Shown in pieces: positions 7,810 through 16,701 of a stretch of 20,463 nucleotides of DNA. The notes below the pieces were generated by a model that saw only the letters and a program-made list of their open reading frames with translations, was not told the DNA's origin and made no database searches. Made by a program: the position numbers and the translations under genes. Position 1 is the first letter of the stretch. Each line of letters opens with the position of its first letter. Origin of the DNA: Deinococcus sp. (GTDB taxonomy: Bacteria; Deinococcota; Deinococci; Deinococcales; Deinococcaceae); the NCBI RefSeq assembly GCF_018260555.1, contig NZ_JAGLBB010000057.1, positions 1-20,463 of the forward strand, given 5' to 3'.

Positions 7810-8888
7810 GTACCGATGGCGATCAGCGGGTCAACGCGGGCAATGCTGCCGAGACTGAGCAGGCTGCTGAGCGCCGCGACCGCGATCAGTAGCGCCGACG
7901 CGCCCAGGACGGTGGGGGCTGTCAGGGCGAAGGGCAGACCCGATGGGAGCAGCGCGGCGGCGCCCAGCGTGACCAGCGCGGCCACCGTGACGGCCAGGAC
8001 GCTCAGGATCATCATCTGCGCCAGGAGACTGCCGGCCAGGGTACGGGTGCTGGCACCGATGGCCTTGAGCAGCCCGAACTGCGGCGTCTTCTGGAGTGTC
8101 AGGACGTAGAAGAACACGGCCAGCACGAAGGCAGCTACGACGATCAGGAACACCTGAATCATGATCAGACTGCCCTGCTCCTCGCGGTACCCGGGCAGCT
8201 CCTGAAGGGCTTCGGCGCGCGTGTGGACGCTCACGCCAGCCACCTGCGCGGCCCGCGCCGCCGCGCCGCCGGTGTTCGGGGCGCCCGTGTTCAGGGCGAC
8301 AGTGTTCACGGTGCCCTGCAAGCGGGGGTTCAGGGTCTGCCAGTGCTCCAGGGTGACGAACACGACCGGCTGGTGGTTGAGGCGGGCGGCGCGCGTGAAG
8401 CCGATCACCTGGAGGGTCTCGCCGCCGGGTTTGAGGGTCAGGGTGTCCCCGAGGCGCACGCCTTCTTCTTGCAGGGACTCGTCGACGACCGCTCCGGTAC
8501 TGCCGGCCTTCAGGGGCTGGCCCTGCTGGGCGGTGGGGTTCATGAAGCTGCCGGGCGGGACGCCCATCAGGACGCCGCTGAGCTGCCGCTCACCTCGGCT
8601 GAAGGTGGCGAAACTCTGCGCGGTGGGTGTCGCGGTGGGTCCGGCGACAGCCTGAAGGCGGCTGACGGTGTCGGGCGTCAGGAACGAGCGCGTGAAGACG
8701 CCCTCCGCGTCGCGGGTGGTGACGAAGTGCGTGGCGGGCGTCTCGATGAGGAGCGCGGCGTTGTCGTGGGCGAGGCCGCGGGTGAGGCCGGTGAGCATGA
8801 ACACCATGAAGGCGATCAGGCTGACGATGCCGCCGATCAGCAGCGAGCGCAGGCGGTGGTGGCGGAGTTCACGTAGGGCCAGGTACAT
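7800..8888 (-). CDS. ABC transporter permease, FtsX/MacB-like (DevC class)
   Basis: The 362-aa protein has the four-helix layout of MacB/FtsX/DevC permeases: one N-terminal membrane helix (about 16-36), a long extracytoplasmic domain (about 40-245) and three C-terminal helices (about 246-270, 286-312, 322-348). The segment after the second helix, TPQFGLLKAIGAS, is the cytoplasmic coupling motif of FtsX-family permeases. GGGAG on the minus strand lies 5 bases before the ATG. The gene is first in an operon with the ATPase. Two TetR-type palindromes lie just upstream, so expression is probably inducible by a ligand of an unlinked TetR repressor. It may export a lipid, glycolipid or toxic compound. 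Confidence 0.9.
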   Translation of the reverse strand: MYLALRELRHHRLRSLLIGGIVSLIAFMVFMLTGLTRGLAHDNAALLIETPATHFVTTRDAEGVFTRSFLTPDTVSRLQAVAGPTATPTAQSFATFSRGERQLSGVLMGVPPGSFMNPTAQQGQPLKAGSTGAVVDESLQEEGVRLGDTLTLKPGGETLQVIGFTRAARLNHQPVVFVTLEHWQTLNPRLQGTVNTVALNTGAPNTGGAAARAAQVAGVSVHTRAEALQELPGYREEQGSLIMIQVFLIVVAAFVLAVFFYVLTLQKTPQFGLLKAIGASTRTLAGSLLAQMMILSVLAVTVAALVTLGAAALLPSGLPFALTAPTVLGASALLIAVAALSSLLSLGSIARVDPLIAIGTST

Positions 8889-8915
8889 AGCATCTCCCTT
8901 GGTTCGTTGGATTGA

Positions 8916-8931
8916 CTTACCGGTCGGTAAG
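8916..8931. promoter_or_regulatory. TetR-type operator, proximal site
   Basis: CTTACCGGTCGGTAAG consists of perfect 7-base inverted arms (CTTACCG / CGGTAAG) around a 2-base centre. It lies 28 bases upstream of the permease ATG and 23 bases from an equivalent site. Confidence 0.75.
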
Positions 8932-8938
8932 CTCTGTC

Positions 8939-8954
8939 CTTACCGTACGGTAAG
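8939..8954. promoter_or_regulatory. TetR-type operator, distal site
   Basis: CTTACCGTACGGTAAG is a perfect 16-base palindrome with the same arms as the site at 8916-8931. The two start 23 bases apart, about two helical turns, which suits cooperative binding of two dimers. It covers the proposed -10 box of the transporter promoter. Confidence 0.8.
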
Positions 8955-8970
8955 TCAGCCAGAAAGTCAA
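8942..8970 (-). promoter_or_regulatory. candidate promoter of the ABC transporter operon
   Basis: On the minus strand TTGACT (8970-8965) is followed after 17 bases by TACGGT (8947-8942). The -10 match is weak (3 of 6), but it falls inside the distal palindrome, so binding there would block it. Confidence 0.4.
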
Positions 8971-9037
8971 TTCGGCCCGTTGGTTGCCGCTCGAGGCGCA
9001 GGGCCAAGCGGCCCTAAATATCCCCGCTCGTTCAAAA

Positions 9038-9067
9038 TTGACGCGTACGTAAACTTTCGACTATGCT
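9038..9067 (+). promoter_or_regulatory. promoter and MerR-like operator (site 3) of the eight-gene acyl-CoA operon
   Basis: TTGACG (9038-9043) is followed after 18 bases by TATGCT (9062-9067). The sequence TTGACGCGTACGTAAA (9038-9053) matches the operators at 4691-4726 and, like site 2, starts on the -35 hexamer and extends into the spacer. Its TTTACG / TTGACG arms around GTAC resemble published LiuR sites. The first gene starts 38 bases after the -10 box. Confidence 0.65.
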
Positions 9068-9105
9068 GGTCGGGCACCCACATTCAGATCCACCCGGAGG
9101 ACCCC

Positions 9106-9882
9106 ATGGCCCTGAAAGACCTGTTCGACCTGACCGGCAAGACCGCCCTGATCACCGGAGGTAGCCGGGGCCTCGGCCTGCAGATCGCCGAAGCCCTCGG
9201 CGAGTACGGCGCCACCCTGATCCTGACCGCCCGTAAACAGCACGAGCTCGATGACGCCAAAGCCCACCTCGCGGGCCTGGGGATCACCGCGCACGTGTAC
9301 GTGGGTGACCTCGGCGCCTTCGACACCATCGACCCCCTGATCGAACGCATCCACAAAGAAGTCGGAAGCATCGACATCCTCGTGAACAACGCCGGAGCCA
9401 CCTGGGGCGCACCGACCGCCGACCACCCCTTCGACGCCTGGATGAAAGTCATGAACGTCAACGTCAATGGCCTGTTTCTCATCACCCAGAGCGTCCTGAA
9501 ACGCTGCATGCTCCCCGCCGGTAAGGGCCGCATCGTCAACGTCGCCTCGGTCGCCGGGCTTCAGGGCAACGACCCACGCATGACCCCCACCGCCGCGTAC
9601 AACACCAGTAAGGGCGCCGTCGTGAACTTCACCCGCGCCCTGGCCGCCGAGATGGCCGCGCACGGCGTCACCGTGAACAGCATCTGCCCCGGCTATTTCC
9701 CCACCAAGATGACCAAGGGCACCCTGGCCTACGGCGAGCAGGCCATTCTGGAATCCACTCCCATGCACCGCCTCGGGAGTCAGGACGACCTCAAGGGCCT
9801 GGCGCTGCTGCTCTCCAGCGACGCGAGCGCCTACATGACCGGCCAGAATATCGCCGTGGACGGCGGCGCCGGCGTCGTATGA
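9106..9882 (+). CDS. short-chain dehydrogenase/reductase, first gene of the acyl-CoA operon
   Basis: The 258-aa classical SDR carries the NAD(P)-binding loop TGGSRGLG (17-24), NNAG (94-97) and the catalytic residues S148, Y165 and K169 (YNTSK). The C-terminal PGYFPTKMT and VDGGAGVV segments match ketoacyl reductase or gluconate-5-dehydrogenase-like SDRs. GGAGG (9096-9100) lies 5 bases before the ATG, and the gene follows directly after the MerR-like promoter. It overlaps the MaoC gene by 4 bases (ATGA). In context it probably interconverts a hydroxyacyl-CoA and ketoacyl-CoA. Substrate and position of the hydroxyl are not readable from sequence. Confidence 0.9.
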   Translation: MALKDLFDLTGKTALITGGSRGLGLQIAEALGEYGATLILTARKQHELDDAKAHLAGLGITAHVYVGDLGAFDTIDPLIERIHKEVGSIDILVNNAGATWGAPTADHPFDAWMKVMNVNVNGLFLITQSVLKRCMLPAGKGRIVNVASVAGLQGNDPRMTPTAAYNTSKGAVVNFTRALAAEMAAHGVTVNSICPGYFPTKMTKGTLAYGEQAILESTPMHRLGSQDDLKGLALLLSSDASAYMTGQNIAVDGGAGVV

Positions 9883-10343
9883 CCGCGCCCACCGCAATCC
9901 CTGAGGAGCTGGCCGCCCGTCTGGGTACGCAGGTCGCGCTGTCCGACTGGGTCACCGTCGAGCAGAGCCGCATCGACGCCTTCGCGCAGGCCACCGGCGA
10001 TCACCAGTTCATTCACGTCGATCAGGAACGCGCCGCGCAGGGTCCCTTTGGCGGCACCATCGCCCACGGCTTCCTGACTCTCTCCCTCCTGGCCGGGGAG
10101 TTCATGACCCACGGCGGCGCCCTGCGCACCGACAGCGCACGCCTGACCCTCAACTACGGCCTGAACCGCGTGCGTTTCATTACCCCCGTCCGCGCCGGGG
10201 CGCGCCTTCGCAACCGCGCTGTCCTCCAGTCTGTCGAACCTGGGCCGGGCTTCATGCAGATCACGGTCGCCAACACCGTCGAGATCGAGGGGGCCGACAA
10301 ACCCGCCTGCACCGCCGAGAGTGTCTTCCGGGTCTACCTGTGA
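9879..10343 (+). CDS. MaoC-family (R)-specific enoyl-CoA hydratase
   Basis: The 154-aa single-hotdog protein has the hydratase-2 signature ATGDHQFIHVD with catalytic D41 and H46, followed by FGGTIAHGFLTLSLL. Proteins of this length add water to 2-enoyl-CoA to give (R)-3-hydroxyacyl-CoA. It overlaps both neighbours by 4 bases (ATG of this gene within the SDR stop, GTG of the next within its stop), so translation is coupled along the operon. It would act after an acyl-CoA dehydrogenase and before an SDR, consistent with a beta-oxidation-like sequence using the (R)-isomer. Confidence 0.92.
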   Translation: MTAPTAIPEELAARLGTQVALSDWVTVEQSRIDAFAQATGDHQFIHVDQERAAQGPFGGTIAHGFLTLSLLAGEFMTHGGALRTDSARLTLNYGLNRVRFITPVRAGARLRNRAVLQSVEPGPGFMQITVANTVEIEGADKPACTAESVFRVYL

Positions 10344-10777
10344 CCCCCGCCGCGCCCACGGGGACCGACAGCATGCTCGCGGTGGCGCAGGGTGTGCTGG
10401 ACGCCCAGCCGTTCAGCACCCTTGTCGGTGCCCGCGCGGTCCGCTTCACGCCCGCCGAGGTCGAGGTGAACTTGCCGCTGCGGCCCGACCTGACGCAGCA
10501 TCACGGTTTCGCGCACGGCGGTGTCCAGGCGACTCTGGCGGACATCACCCTGACGTTCATGGGGGCCGCCGCGCTCGGCCCCAGTGTCCTGACGAGCGAG
10601 TTCAAGATCAACTTCCTGCGGCCCGCGCAGGGCGACACATTGATCGGCCGGGGCAGCGTCCTGAGCGCCGGGAAGCGCCAGGCCGTGACCCGCTGTGACC
10701 TGTACGCCGCGCAGGGCGGGCAGGAGAAACTGGTCGCCACGGCGCTGGGCACCATTGTCCGCGCAGACGTGCCGTGA
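10340..10777 (+). CDS. PaaI-like hotdog thioesterase
   Basis: The 145-aa protein starts at a GTG inside the MaoC stop codon (GTGA). QHHGFAHGGVQATLADIT (about residues 53-70) is the HGG-x-AxxAD motif of PaaI/YbgC-type acyl-CoA thioesterases, with H59 and D68 in the usual places. Later segments EFKINFLRPAQGDTL and ATALGTIVR also fit the family. It probably hydrolyses dead-end or product acyl-CoA thioesters to free CoA. No separate ribosome binding site is visible, so translation depends on the upstream gene. Confidence 0.88.
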   Translation: MTPAAPTGTDSMLAVAQGVLDAQPFSTLVGARAVRFTPAEVEVNLPLRPDLTQHHGFAHGGVQATLADITLTFMGAAALGPSVLTSEFKINFLRPAQGDTLIGRGSVLSAGKRQAVTRCDLYAAQGGQEKLVATALGTIVRADVP

Positions 10778-11114
10778 AACCAGGCGCCGTCTACACCCTG
10801 GAACGCGGCCGCGAGGTCCTGGGCACCCTGACCGTCACGGACGCCGGGACCTTCGGGGTGGACGCCACCTTCGGCGCCGCGCCCCCCTTCGCTTCCTACC
10901 GGCAGCTGTTCGACGAGGACGTGCGGCACGCCCAGCGGCTCGTTCATGACGACGACCCCGCGCTGCTGGAGCAGGCCGGGGCGATTCAGGAGCGCCTGCT
11001 GGCCCTGAACCTCGTGCTGCGGCGTGCGGGGAACGTGGGGTTCCGCAGCGTTCTGATCAGTATCGAGGGTGACCGCGCCAGCTTCCGGCCCCTGACCCCC
11101 GAGGAGGAACTCCT

Positions 11115-11118
<4 letters not shown>
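10774..11118 (+). CDS. conserved-context 114-aa protein of unknown function
   Basis: I do not recognise this family. The GTG start at 10774 lies in the stop of the thioesterase gene, and the stop overlaps the ATG of the ACAD-like gene, so the frame is embedded in the operon and almost certainly real. The N-terminal third (VYTLERGREVLGTLTVTDAGTFGVDATFG) looks like short beta strands, the middle (about 50-85) is helical and charged, and the end (FRSVLISIEGDRASFRPL) is again strand-like. No signal peptide, membrane helix or metal-binding cysteine pattern is seen. The Pseudomonas lva operon also has a small protein of unknown role (LvaB) beside its kinase and ACAD genes; I see no clear sequence resemblance, but the parallel position is suggestive. 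Confidence 0.75.
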
Positions 11119-12344
<1,226 letters not shown>

Positions 12345-12347
<3 letters not shown>

Positions 12348-12408
12348 TACGGAGTCCGGTTGACGGGGCTGCAAAGTCTCTTCAGTCCGCGCGCAACGGA
12401 GGAACGAC
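12345..12408 (+). repeat. left-half structured repeat in the only intergenic gap of the operon
   Basis: TGATACGGAGTCCGGTTG begins exactly at the TGA stop of the ACAD gene and is followed by GGGGCTGCAAAG and TTCAGTCCG, matching 20151-20205. The hairpin arms are weakened here. The 3' end has become the ribosome binding site (GGAGG, 12398-12402) of the next gene, where other copies read CGGAGCGAG. Confidence 0.65.
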
Positions 12409-13224
12409 ATGGAATTCAACGGAAAGGTGATTGTGGTGACGGGAGCGGCGTCCGGGATTGGGCTGGCGCTGGCGCAGCGGTTCGTGAAGGAGGGCGCGGT
12501 GGTCGTGGCGTCCGACCGGAACGCGGAGGTCGGCGCGCAGAAGGCGGCCGAGATGGGCGCGCGGTTCCGAGCCGCCGACATCGCGCAGGAGGAGGGTGTC
12601 CGGGGCCTGATCGACGACGTGCTGGCGAACGAGGGCCGCATCGACCTGCTGTGCTCGAATGCCGGAATCGCCATCGGGGAAGGACCGGAGACGGGTGACA
12701 AGCACTGGGACCTGATTCACCGCGTGAACGTGATGAGTCACGTCTGGGCGGCCCGTCACGTGCTGCCGCACATGCTGGAGCGCGGCGAGGGCTACCTGCT
12801 GAACACGGCGTCGGCGGCGGGCCTGCTGACCGAACTGCACTCCGCGCCGTACGCCGTGACCAAGCACGCGGCCCTGGCGTTCGCGGAGTGGCTGGCGATC
12901 ACGTACGGAGACCGGGGCATCAAGGTCGCCGCACTCTGCCCGGAGGGCGTGTGGACGCCCATGATCCAGAACGCGCCGCTGCTTCAGCAGACGGCGATCA
13001 CCACCCATGAACTGGTCGAGAAGACCCTGGAAGTCCTGCGCGCCGACGGCTTCCTGGTCACGACCCACCCGAGCACCCTGAAGTCCTTCCAGAACAAGGC
13101 GAACAACTACGAGGAGTGGATCAGCAAGATGCGGCACCTGCGCGTCAAGGCCATGAAACTGCTGGAGGGTCAGGCATCCGCCGCGCAGCCCCGCACGGGC
13201 CACCCGGAGGAGTTGCGGTCGTGA
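12409..13224 (+). CDS. short-chain dehydrogenase/reductase, second SDR of the operon
   Basis: The 271-aa SDR has TGAASGIG (11-18), SNAG (83-86, in place of NNAG), and catalytic S135, Y148 and K152. A C-terminal extension beyond the usual 250 residues (EEWISKMRHLRVKAMKLLEG) is shared with SDRs found next to ACAD10/11-type genes. GGAGG (12398-12402) lies 6 bases before the ATG. It overlaps the kinase gene by 4 bases (GTGA). Codons here end in G more often than in the upstream genes, as also in the start of the kinase gene. It probably oxidises a hydroxyacyl intermediate; the substrate is unknown. Confidence 0.88.
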   Translation: MEFNGKVIVVTGAASGIGLALAQRFVKEGAVVVASDRNAEVGAQKAAEMGARFRAADIAQEEGVRGLIDDVLANEGRIDLLCSNAGIAIGEGPETGDKHWDLIHRVNVMSHVWAARHVLPHMLERGEGYLLNTASAAGLLTELHSAPYAVTKHAALAFAEWLAITYGDRGIKVAALCPEGVWTPMIQNAPLLQQTAITTHELVEKTLEVLRADGFLVTTHPSTLKSFQNKANNYEEWISKMRHLRVKAMKLLEGQASAAQPRTGHPEELRS

Positions 13225-14363
13225 TCCGCTCCGAGACGGCCCCCGTGCGGCCGGGCGAGGAACTGCCGCTGGACGCGCTGCGCGAAGCCATGCGCGGCCG
13301 CGTTGAAGGCGACGTGGACAACCTGAGCGCCCTGCAGTTTCCCGGCGGGTTCTCGAACCTCACGTACCTGCTGCGGGCGGGCGATCCGGCGCGGGGCGCT
13401 CAGGAGTACGTGCTGCGCCGCGCGCCGCTGGGGCCGGTCCCGAAAGGCGCGCACGACATGACCCGGGAGGCGCACCTGCTGGAGAAGATTCACCCGGTGC
13501 TGCCGGTCGCGCCCCGCCCGATCCTGATCGTGGAGGACCCGGCCGTGATCGGTTCGCCGTTCTACCTGATGGAACGTCGCCACGGTACGGTCGTCCGCAC
13601 GCGCCTGCCCGCCGCGTACCGGGACCTTCCGGACGCGGCGCGGCGTATGTCCGGCGCGCTGGCCGACACCCTGGCAGACCTGCACGCGGTGGATATCTAC
13701 GCGGCAGGACTGCGGGAGATCGGCAAGCCAGAGGGGTTCAACGCGCGGCAGGTGTCCGGCTGGGCGGGTCGCTGGCGGCGTGCGCGAGGGGCGCTGCGGG
13801 ACACGAACGACCTGCCCGCCCCAGACGCCCTGAATGATGAGCGCGTAATCGCGTGGCTGGAGGCCCACACGCCACCTGAGAGCGCGCACACGCTGGTCCA
13901 CAACGACTTCAAGCTGGACAACCTGATGCTGGACCCGGCCGATCCGGGCCGCGTGACGGCGCTGCTGGACTGGGAGATGACCACCGTGGGCGATCCCCTG
14001 GTGGACCTGGGCCTGACCCTGACGTACTGGACCATGCCCGAGATGCCGGGCGGCGCACCGAACGAGGTCGGCGCGGGTTCGCCGGGCTTCCTGAGCCGCG
14101 ATGAGCTTGTCGCCCGCTACGCGGCGCGCGCTGCTCGTCACGTGACGAGCGACCCGGCGGCGCACCTCGCGGCGCTGGAGCGGGCGCTCCCTTGGTACGA
14201 GGTGCTGGGGCACTTCAAACTCGCCGTGATCGTCATCCAGATCTTCGCGCGTTACCGCGCCGGGCAGACCAGCGACCCGCGGTTCGCGCCGCTGGCCGGT
14301 CAGGCCGGGTGGTTGATCCAGGAAGCGTGGCGGCGCATCGGCGAGGAGAAGGCCCCCGCATGA
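13221..14363 (+). CDS. APH-fold phosphotransferase (ACAD10/11 kinase-domain type)
   Basis: The 380-aa protein is an aminoglycoside-phosphotransferase-fold kinase: GGFSNLTYLL near the N-terminus is the nucleotide loop, HNDFKLDNLML contains the catalytic loop (H227, D229, N234), and LLDWEMTTVGDPLVDLG contains the metal-binding aspartate D250. This W-E-M/L-T-x-x-G-D-P form and the YVLRRAPLG segment are typical of kinases beside ACAD10/11-like genes rather than of drug-resistance kinases. The start is the GTG at 13221 in the SDR stop, with GGAGGAG 8 bases upstream; the frame is open further upstream but without start signals. It is expected to phosphorylate the 4-hydroxyl of a hydroxyacyl-CoA, as LvaA does in levulinate catabolism. 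That is inference from context. Confidence 0.9.
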   Translation: MIRSETAPVRPGEELPLDALREAMRGRVEGDVDNLSALQFPGGFSNLTYLLRAGDPARGAQEYVLRRAPLGPVPKGAHDMTREAHLLEKIHPVLPVAPRPILIVEDPAVIGSPFYLMERRHGTVVRTRLPAAYRDLPDAARRMSGALADTLADLHAVDIYAAGLREIGKPEGFNARQVSGWAGRWRRARGALRDTNDLPAPDALNDERVIAWLEAHTPPESAHTLVHNDFKLDNLMLDPADPGRVTALLDWEMTTVGDPLVDLGLTLTYWTMPEMPGGAPNEVGAGSPGFLSRDELVARYAARAARHVTSDPAAHLAALERALPWYEVLGHFKLAVIVIQIFARYRAGQTSDPRFAPLAGQAGWLIQEAWRRIGEEKAPA

Positions 14364-15055
14364 GCGAACTGATCCTGATCCGCCACGGGCAGGCCACGCC
14401 CTTCGAGGCGGATACCGACCGGCTCTCCCCGCTGGGTGAGCAGCAGGCCCGCACGGTCGGCGAGGCTCTGCACGCGGCAGGGGTGCGGCCCACGCACGTC
14501 CTGCACGGCTCACTGGTCAGGCAGCTGCGTAGCGCGCAACTGGCCCACCAGCCGGGCTGGCCCGGAGCCACCCCCGAGCCCCGCCTCGCGGAATTCGACG
14601 GGGACGGCCTCGCCGCTCACCTGGCGCCCATCCTGGCTGGCCGGGACCCGGCGTTCTCGGCCCTGGCGGCCGGAGTGAACGCTCACACCGGCGGCCCGGA
14701 ACGCAACCGCGCCTTCCAGACCTACCTCGAAGCCCTGGCCGCCGCGTGGCAGGCCGGGACCCTCACGGACAGCCGGGTCGAACCGTGGGCCGTCTTCCGG
14801 GCACGCGTGCAGGCCGCGCTGGCTGACATGCTGCGCCTGAGCAGCGGCTCGACCGTGCTGGCCTTCACCAGCGGCGGCGTGATCGGTCTGACAGTCGCCC
14901 TGACCCTGGACGCCCCGGACGCCTCCGCGCTGGCCCTGAACTGGCGCGTGAAGAACGCCTCGGTCACCCGGCTGACCTTCGGCGGCGGGCGCGTCAGCCT
15001 CGACACCTTCAACGAGACGCACCACCTGCCGCCCCACCTTCACTCCTGGCGCTGA
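14360..15055 (+). CDS. histidine-phosphatase (phosphoglycerate mutase)-fold protein, second histidine missing
   Basis: The 231-aa protein starts at an ATG overlapping the kinase stop (ATGA), downstream of a GAGGAGAAGG ribosome binding site. It has the RHG phospho-acceptor motif (R8, H9, G10) and the fold of histidine phosphatases. Where the second catalytic histidine is expected (SHGGV or THGGV), it reads FTSGGVIG, so the histidine is serine. It ends the operon next to the kinase and ACAD genes. Vertebrate ACAD10 also carries a phosphatase-fold (HAD) domain with the kinase and ACAD domains, so a phosphatase or phospho-intermediate-binding role is suggested. Whether it is catalytically active is uncertain. 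Confidence 0.85.
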   Translation: MSELILIRHGQATPFEADTDRLSPLGEQQARTVGEALHAAGVRPTHVLHGSLVRQLRSAQLAHQPGWPGATPEPRLAEFDGDGLAAHLAPILAGRDPAFSALAAGVNAHTGGPERNRAFQTYLEALAAAWQAGTLTDSRVEPWAVFRARVQAALADMLRLSSGSTVLAFTSGGVIGLTVALTLDAPDASALALNWRVKNASVTRLTFGGGRVSLDTFNETHHLPPHLHSWR

Positions 15056-15350
15056 AGTCTACCCCCGCCGGGAAATCTTCAGTAGCGCAGCGGCCGCGCG
15101 CGCTGAACGCGGCGTCCTGGCCCAGCGGCTGCCCCACACGGCCTGCCGTCTGTTTCGCCCGAAGCACCTTGCACCAGAGTCCGTCTGTGGGAAAGGGTGA
15201 GTGAAGATCGGGGCCGGACAGTCCGCCATCCGTAACAGTCGAGCGCAGAGTGGCATACTGCACCCAGCCCACAATCGAGCGCCCAGGCAGCCCCGGCCCA
15301 CCGCCGGACCCCTTCTGCCCCTATCCGGCTCCCCCCGGGCCGAAGCCCAC
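15056..15350 (+). other. intergenic region upstream of the interrupted oxidoreductase gene
   Basis: I see no gene here. TGGCATACT near 15251-15259 may be a -10 element for the oxidoreductase gene, but no convincing -35 box accompanies it. No clear terminator with a T-run follows the operon that ends at 15055. Confidence 0.4.
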
Positions 15351-15367
15351 GGAGGCTCCCTCATGAC
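15351..15367 (+). promoter_or_regulatory. orphaned ribosome binding site and start codon of the oxidoreductase gene
   Basis: GGAGG (15351-15355), a 7-base spacer and ATGAC (15363-15367) form a complete translation start with no gene of its own. Joined to position 16735 it reads ATG ACC GCA CCC GAG GCC, giving MTAPEA in frame with the molybdopterin oxidoreductase. The IS200/IS605-type element therefore lies inside the second codon of that gene. Confidence 0.85.
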
Positions 15368-15384
15368 AAGAAGTGACGCGCATG

Positions 15385-15404
15385 CCCCGTACTTCAGTGC
15401 GGGG
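15385..15404 (+). repeat. left-end hairpin of the IS element
   Basis: CCCCGTAC and GTGCGGGG pair as an 8-base stem (one G-T wobble) with a TTCA loop, 17 bases inside the left boundary. Such imperfect subterminal hairpins are the recognition structures of TnpA HUH transposases. Confidence 0.8.
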
Positions 15405-15451
15405 TCAAGCGGCACCCGTTCCGACAGGAACGGTAATGCTGAGGCTTTTTC

Positions 15452-15460
15452 TGCTATACT
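15452..15460 (+). promoter_or_regulatory. tnpB promoter, extended -10
   Basis: TGCTATACT contains a TGN extension and TATACT (5 of 6 matches to TATAAT). The region upstream has no good -35 box, as is common for extended -10 promoters. It lies 68 bases before the tnpB ATG. Confidence 0.5.
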
Positions 15461-15528
15461 CAAACAGCAATGCCCCCACGCGGCTGGAACCGCTGGGAGC
15501 GTGGCAAGACGGATTGGAGCCGTCAAGC

Positions 15529-16701
15529 ATGCAAGAGAATACCACCATCCGTACCTTTCGGTACAGGCTCTATCCAACCAAGCCCCAAGAGGCCGCTATG
15601 TTTGAGACATTGCGCCTCACGCGCACGCTGTACAACGGGGGCCTGGAGCAACGCCGTGAAGCCTACCGGAAGCACGGCAAGACACTCAGCGCCTACGACC
15701 AACAGCGTGAACTCACCGCACTCAAGACGGAATGCCCGGAATTCGTCGGGGTCTACTCCCACGTTCTACAGGACGTGTTCGACCGACTGGACAAGGCGTA
15801 CAAGGCGTTTTTCAGTCGGGTCAAGAGGGGGGCGAAGCGGGCCGGATTCCCCCGGTTCAAATCTGCCCAACGCTGGGACTCGTTCAAGTTCAAGCAGTGC
15901 TGGGACAACAAGAAAAACGATTGGACGGCCTGCGGGAGGCCCGTAGACGATGGGCGACGCATCAGCATCCCGAAAATCGGCAACGTCAAAATCAAGCTGC
16001 ACCGTTCACTGGAAGGTAAGCCCAAAAGCCTGCAAATTGTCCACGACTGCGGGCAATGGTTCGCGGTCTACGCCTGTGAAGTCCCGGAGACCCCTCTGCC
16101 CGTCACTGGAAGCAGCGTTGGCCTCGACCTGGGGACAACGTGGTTTGCCGTCACATCGGATGGTGAGTTCATCGAAAACCCCCGCCACCTGGGAAACAGC
16201 CTGAAGAAGTTGCGCGTCCAGCAGCGCACCGTTGCCCGTCGCAAGAAAGGGGGCAATCGTCGCCGGAAGGCCGTGCAGCAGGTTGCCAGGACCCACCGCA
16301 AAGTCAGGCGTCAACGGCTGGATTTTCAGCACAAGACAGCCCGGAAACTCATCTATGAACACGACGTAATCGCGCACGAAAACCTTCAGGTGGGCAACAT
16401 GGCCCAGAGTAACCTCGCCCGTTCCATTCTCGATGCAGGCTGGGCCGGATTCTTGTTTCAACTCTCCAGTAAGGCTGAAAGTGCTGGCCGGAGAGTCATC
16501 GCCGTAGACCCCCGCTACACGTCGCAACGGTGTCATGCCTGCGGACACACGGGGAAGGAGAACCGTGTGAATCAGGCAACCTTCAGGTGTGTGCAGTGCG
16601 GCCATACGGCGAACGCCGACCACAACGCGGCGAAAAACATTCTGGGACGGGCCGTCCCTTCAGGCGTCAACGGTAGCGGGGTCTCGCATGCCGTCGCCTG
16701 A
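15529..16701 (+). CDS. tnpB: TnpB RNA-guided nuclease (IS200/IS605 accessory protein)
   Basis: The 390-aa protein has the complete TnpB plan: an N-terminal FRYRLYPTKPQE helix-turn-helix segment, a wedge/REC region, and a RuvC domain with all catalytic acids (D200 in GLDLGTTW, E284 in AHENLQ, D364 in NADHNAAKN). A zinc finger (C335, C338, C354, C357) lies between the last two. TnpB proteins such as that of ISDra2 are omega-RNA-guided DNA nucleases that re-cut empty donor sites and so help the element persist. ATG 15529 has GGAG at 9 bases and gives the usual length; the frame extends upstream through the left end to 15373, which is non-family sequence. All key residues are intact, so it is probably functional. 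Confidence 0.93.
   Translation: MQENTTIRTFRYRLYPTKPQEAAMFETLRLTRTLYNGGLEQRREAYRKHGKTLSAYDQQRELTALKTECPEFVGVYSHVLQDVFDRLDKAYKAFFSRVKRGAKRAGFPRFKSAQRWDSFKFKQCWDNKKNDWTACGRPVDDGRRISIPKIGNVKIKLHRSLEGKPKSLQIVHDCGQWFAVYACEVPETPLPVTGSSVGLDLGTTWFAVTSDGEFIENPRHLGNSLKKLRVQQRTVARRKKGGNRRRKAVQQVARTHRKVRRQRLDFQHKTARKLIYEHDVIAHENLQVGNMAQSNLARSILDAGWAGFLFQLSSKAESAGRRVIAVDPRYTSQRCHACGHTGKENRVNQATFRCVQCGHTANADHNAAKNILGRAVPSGVNGSGVSHAVA

Noticed and set aside
13170..14513. 447-codon antisense frame opposite the kinase gene
   Set aside because: Arg/Ala-rich composition without motifs; it is a shadow of the kinase gene.
15373..15528. Upstream extension of the tnpB frame to the GTG at 15373
   Set aside because: It would translate the IS left-end hairpin and the promoter region; the family N-terminus begins just after the ATG at 15529, which has a ribosome binding site.
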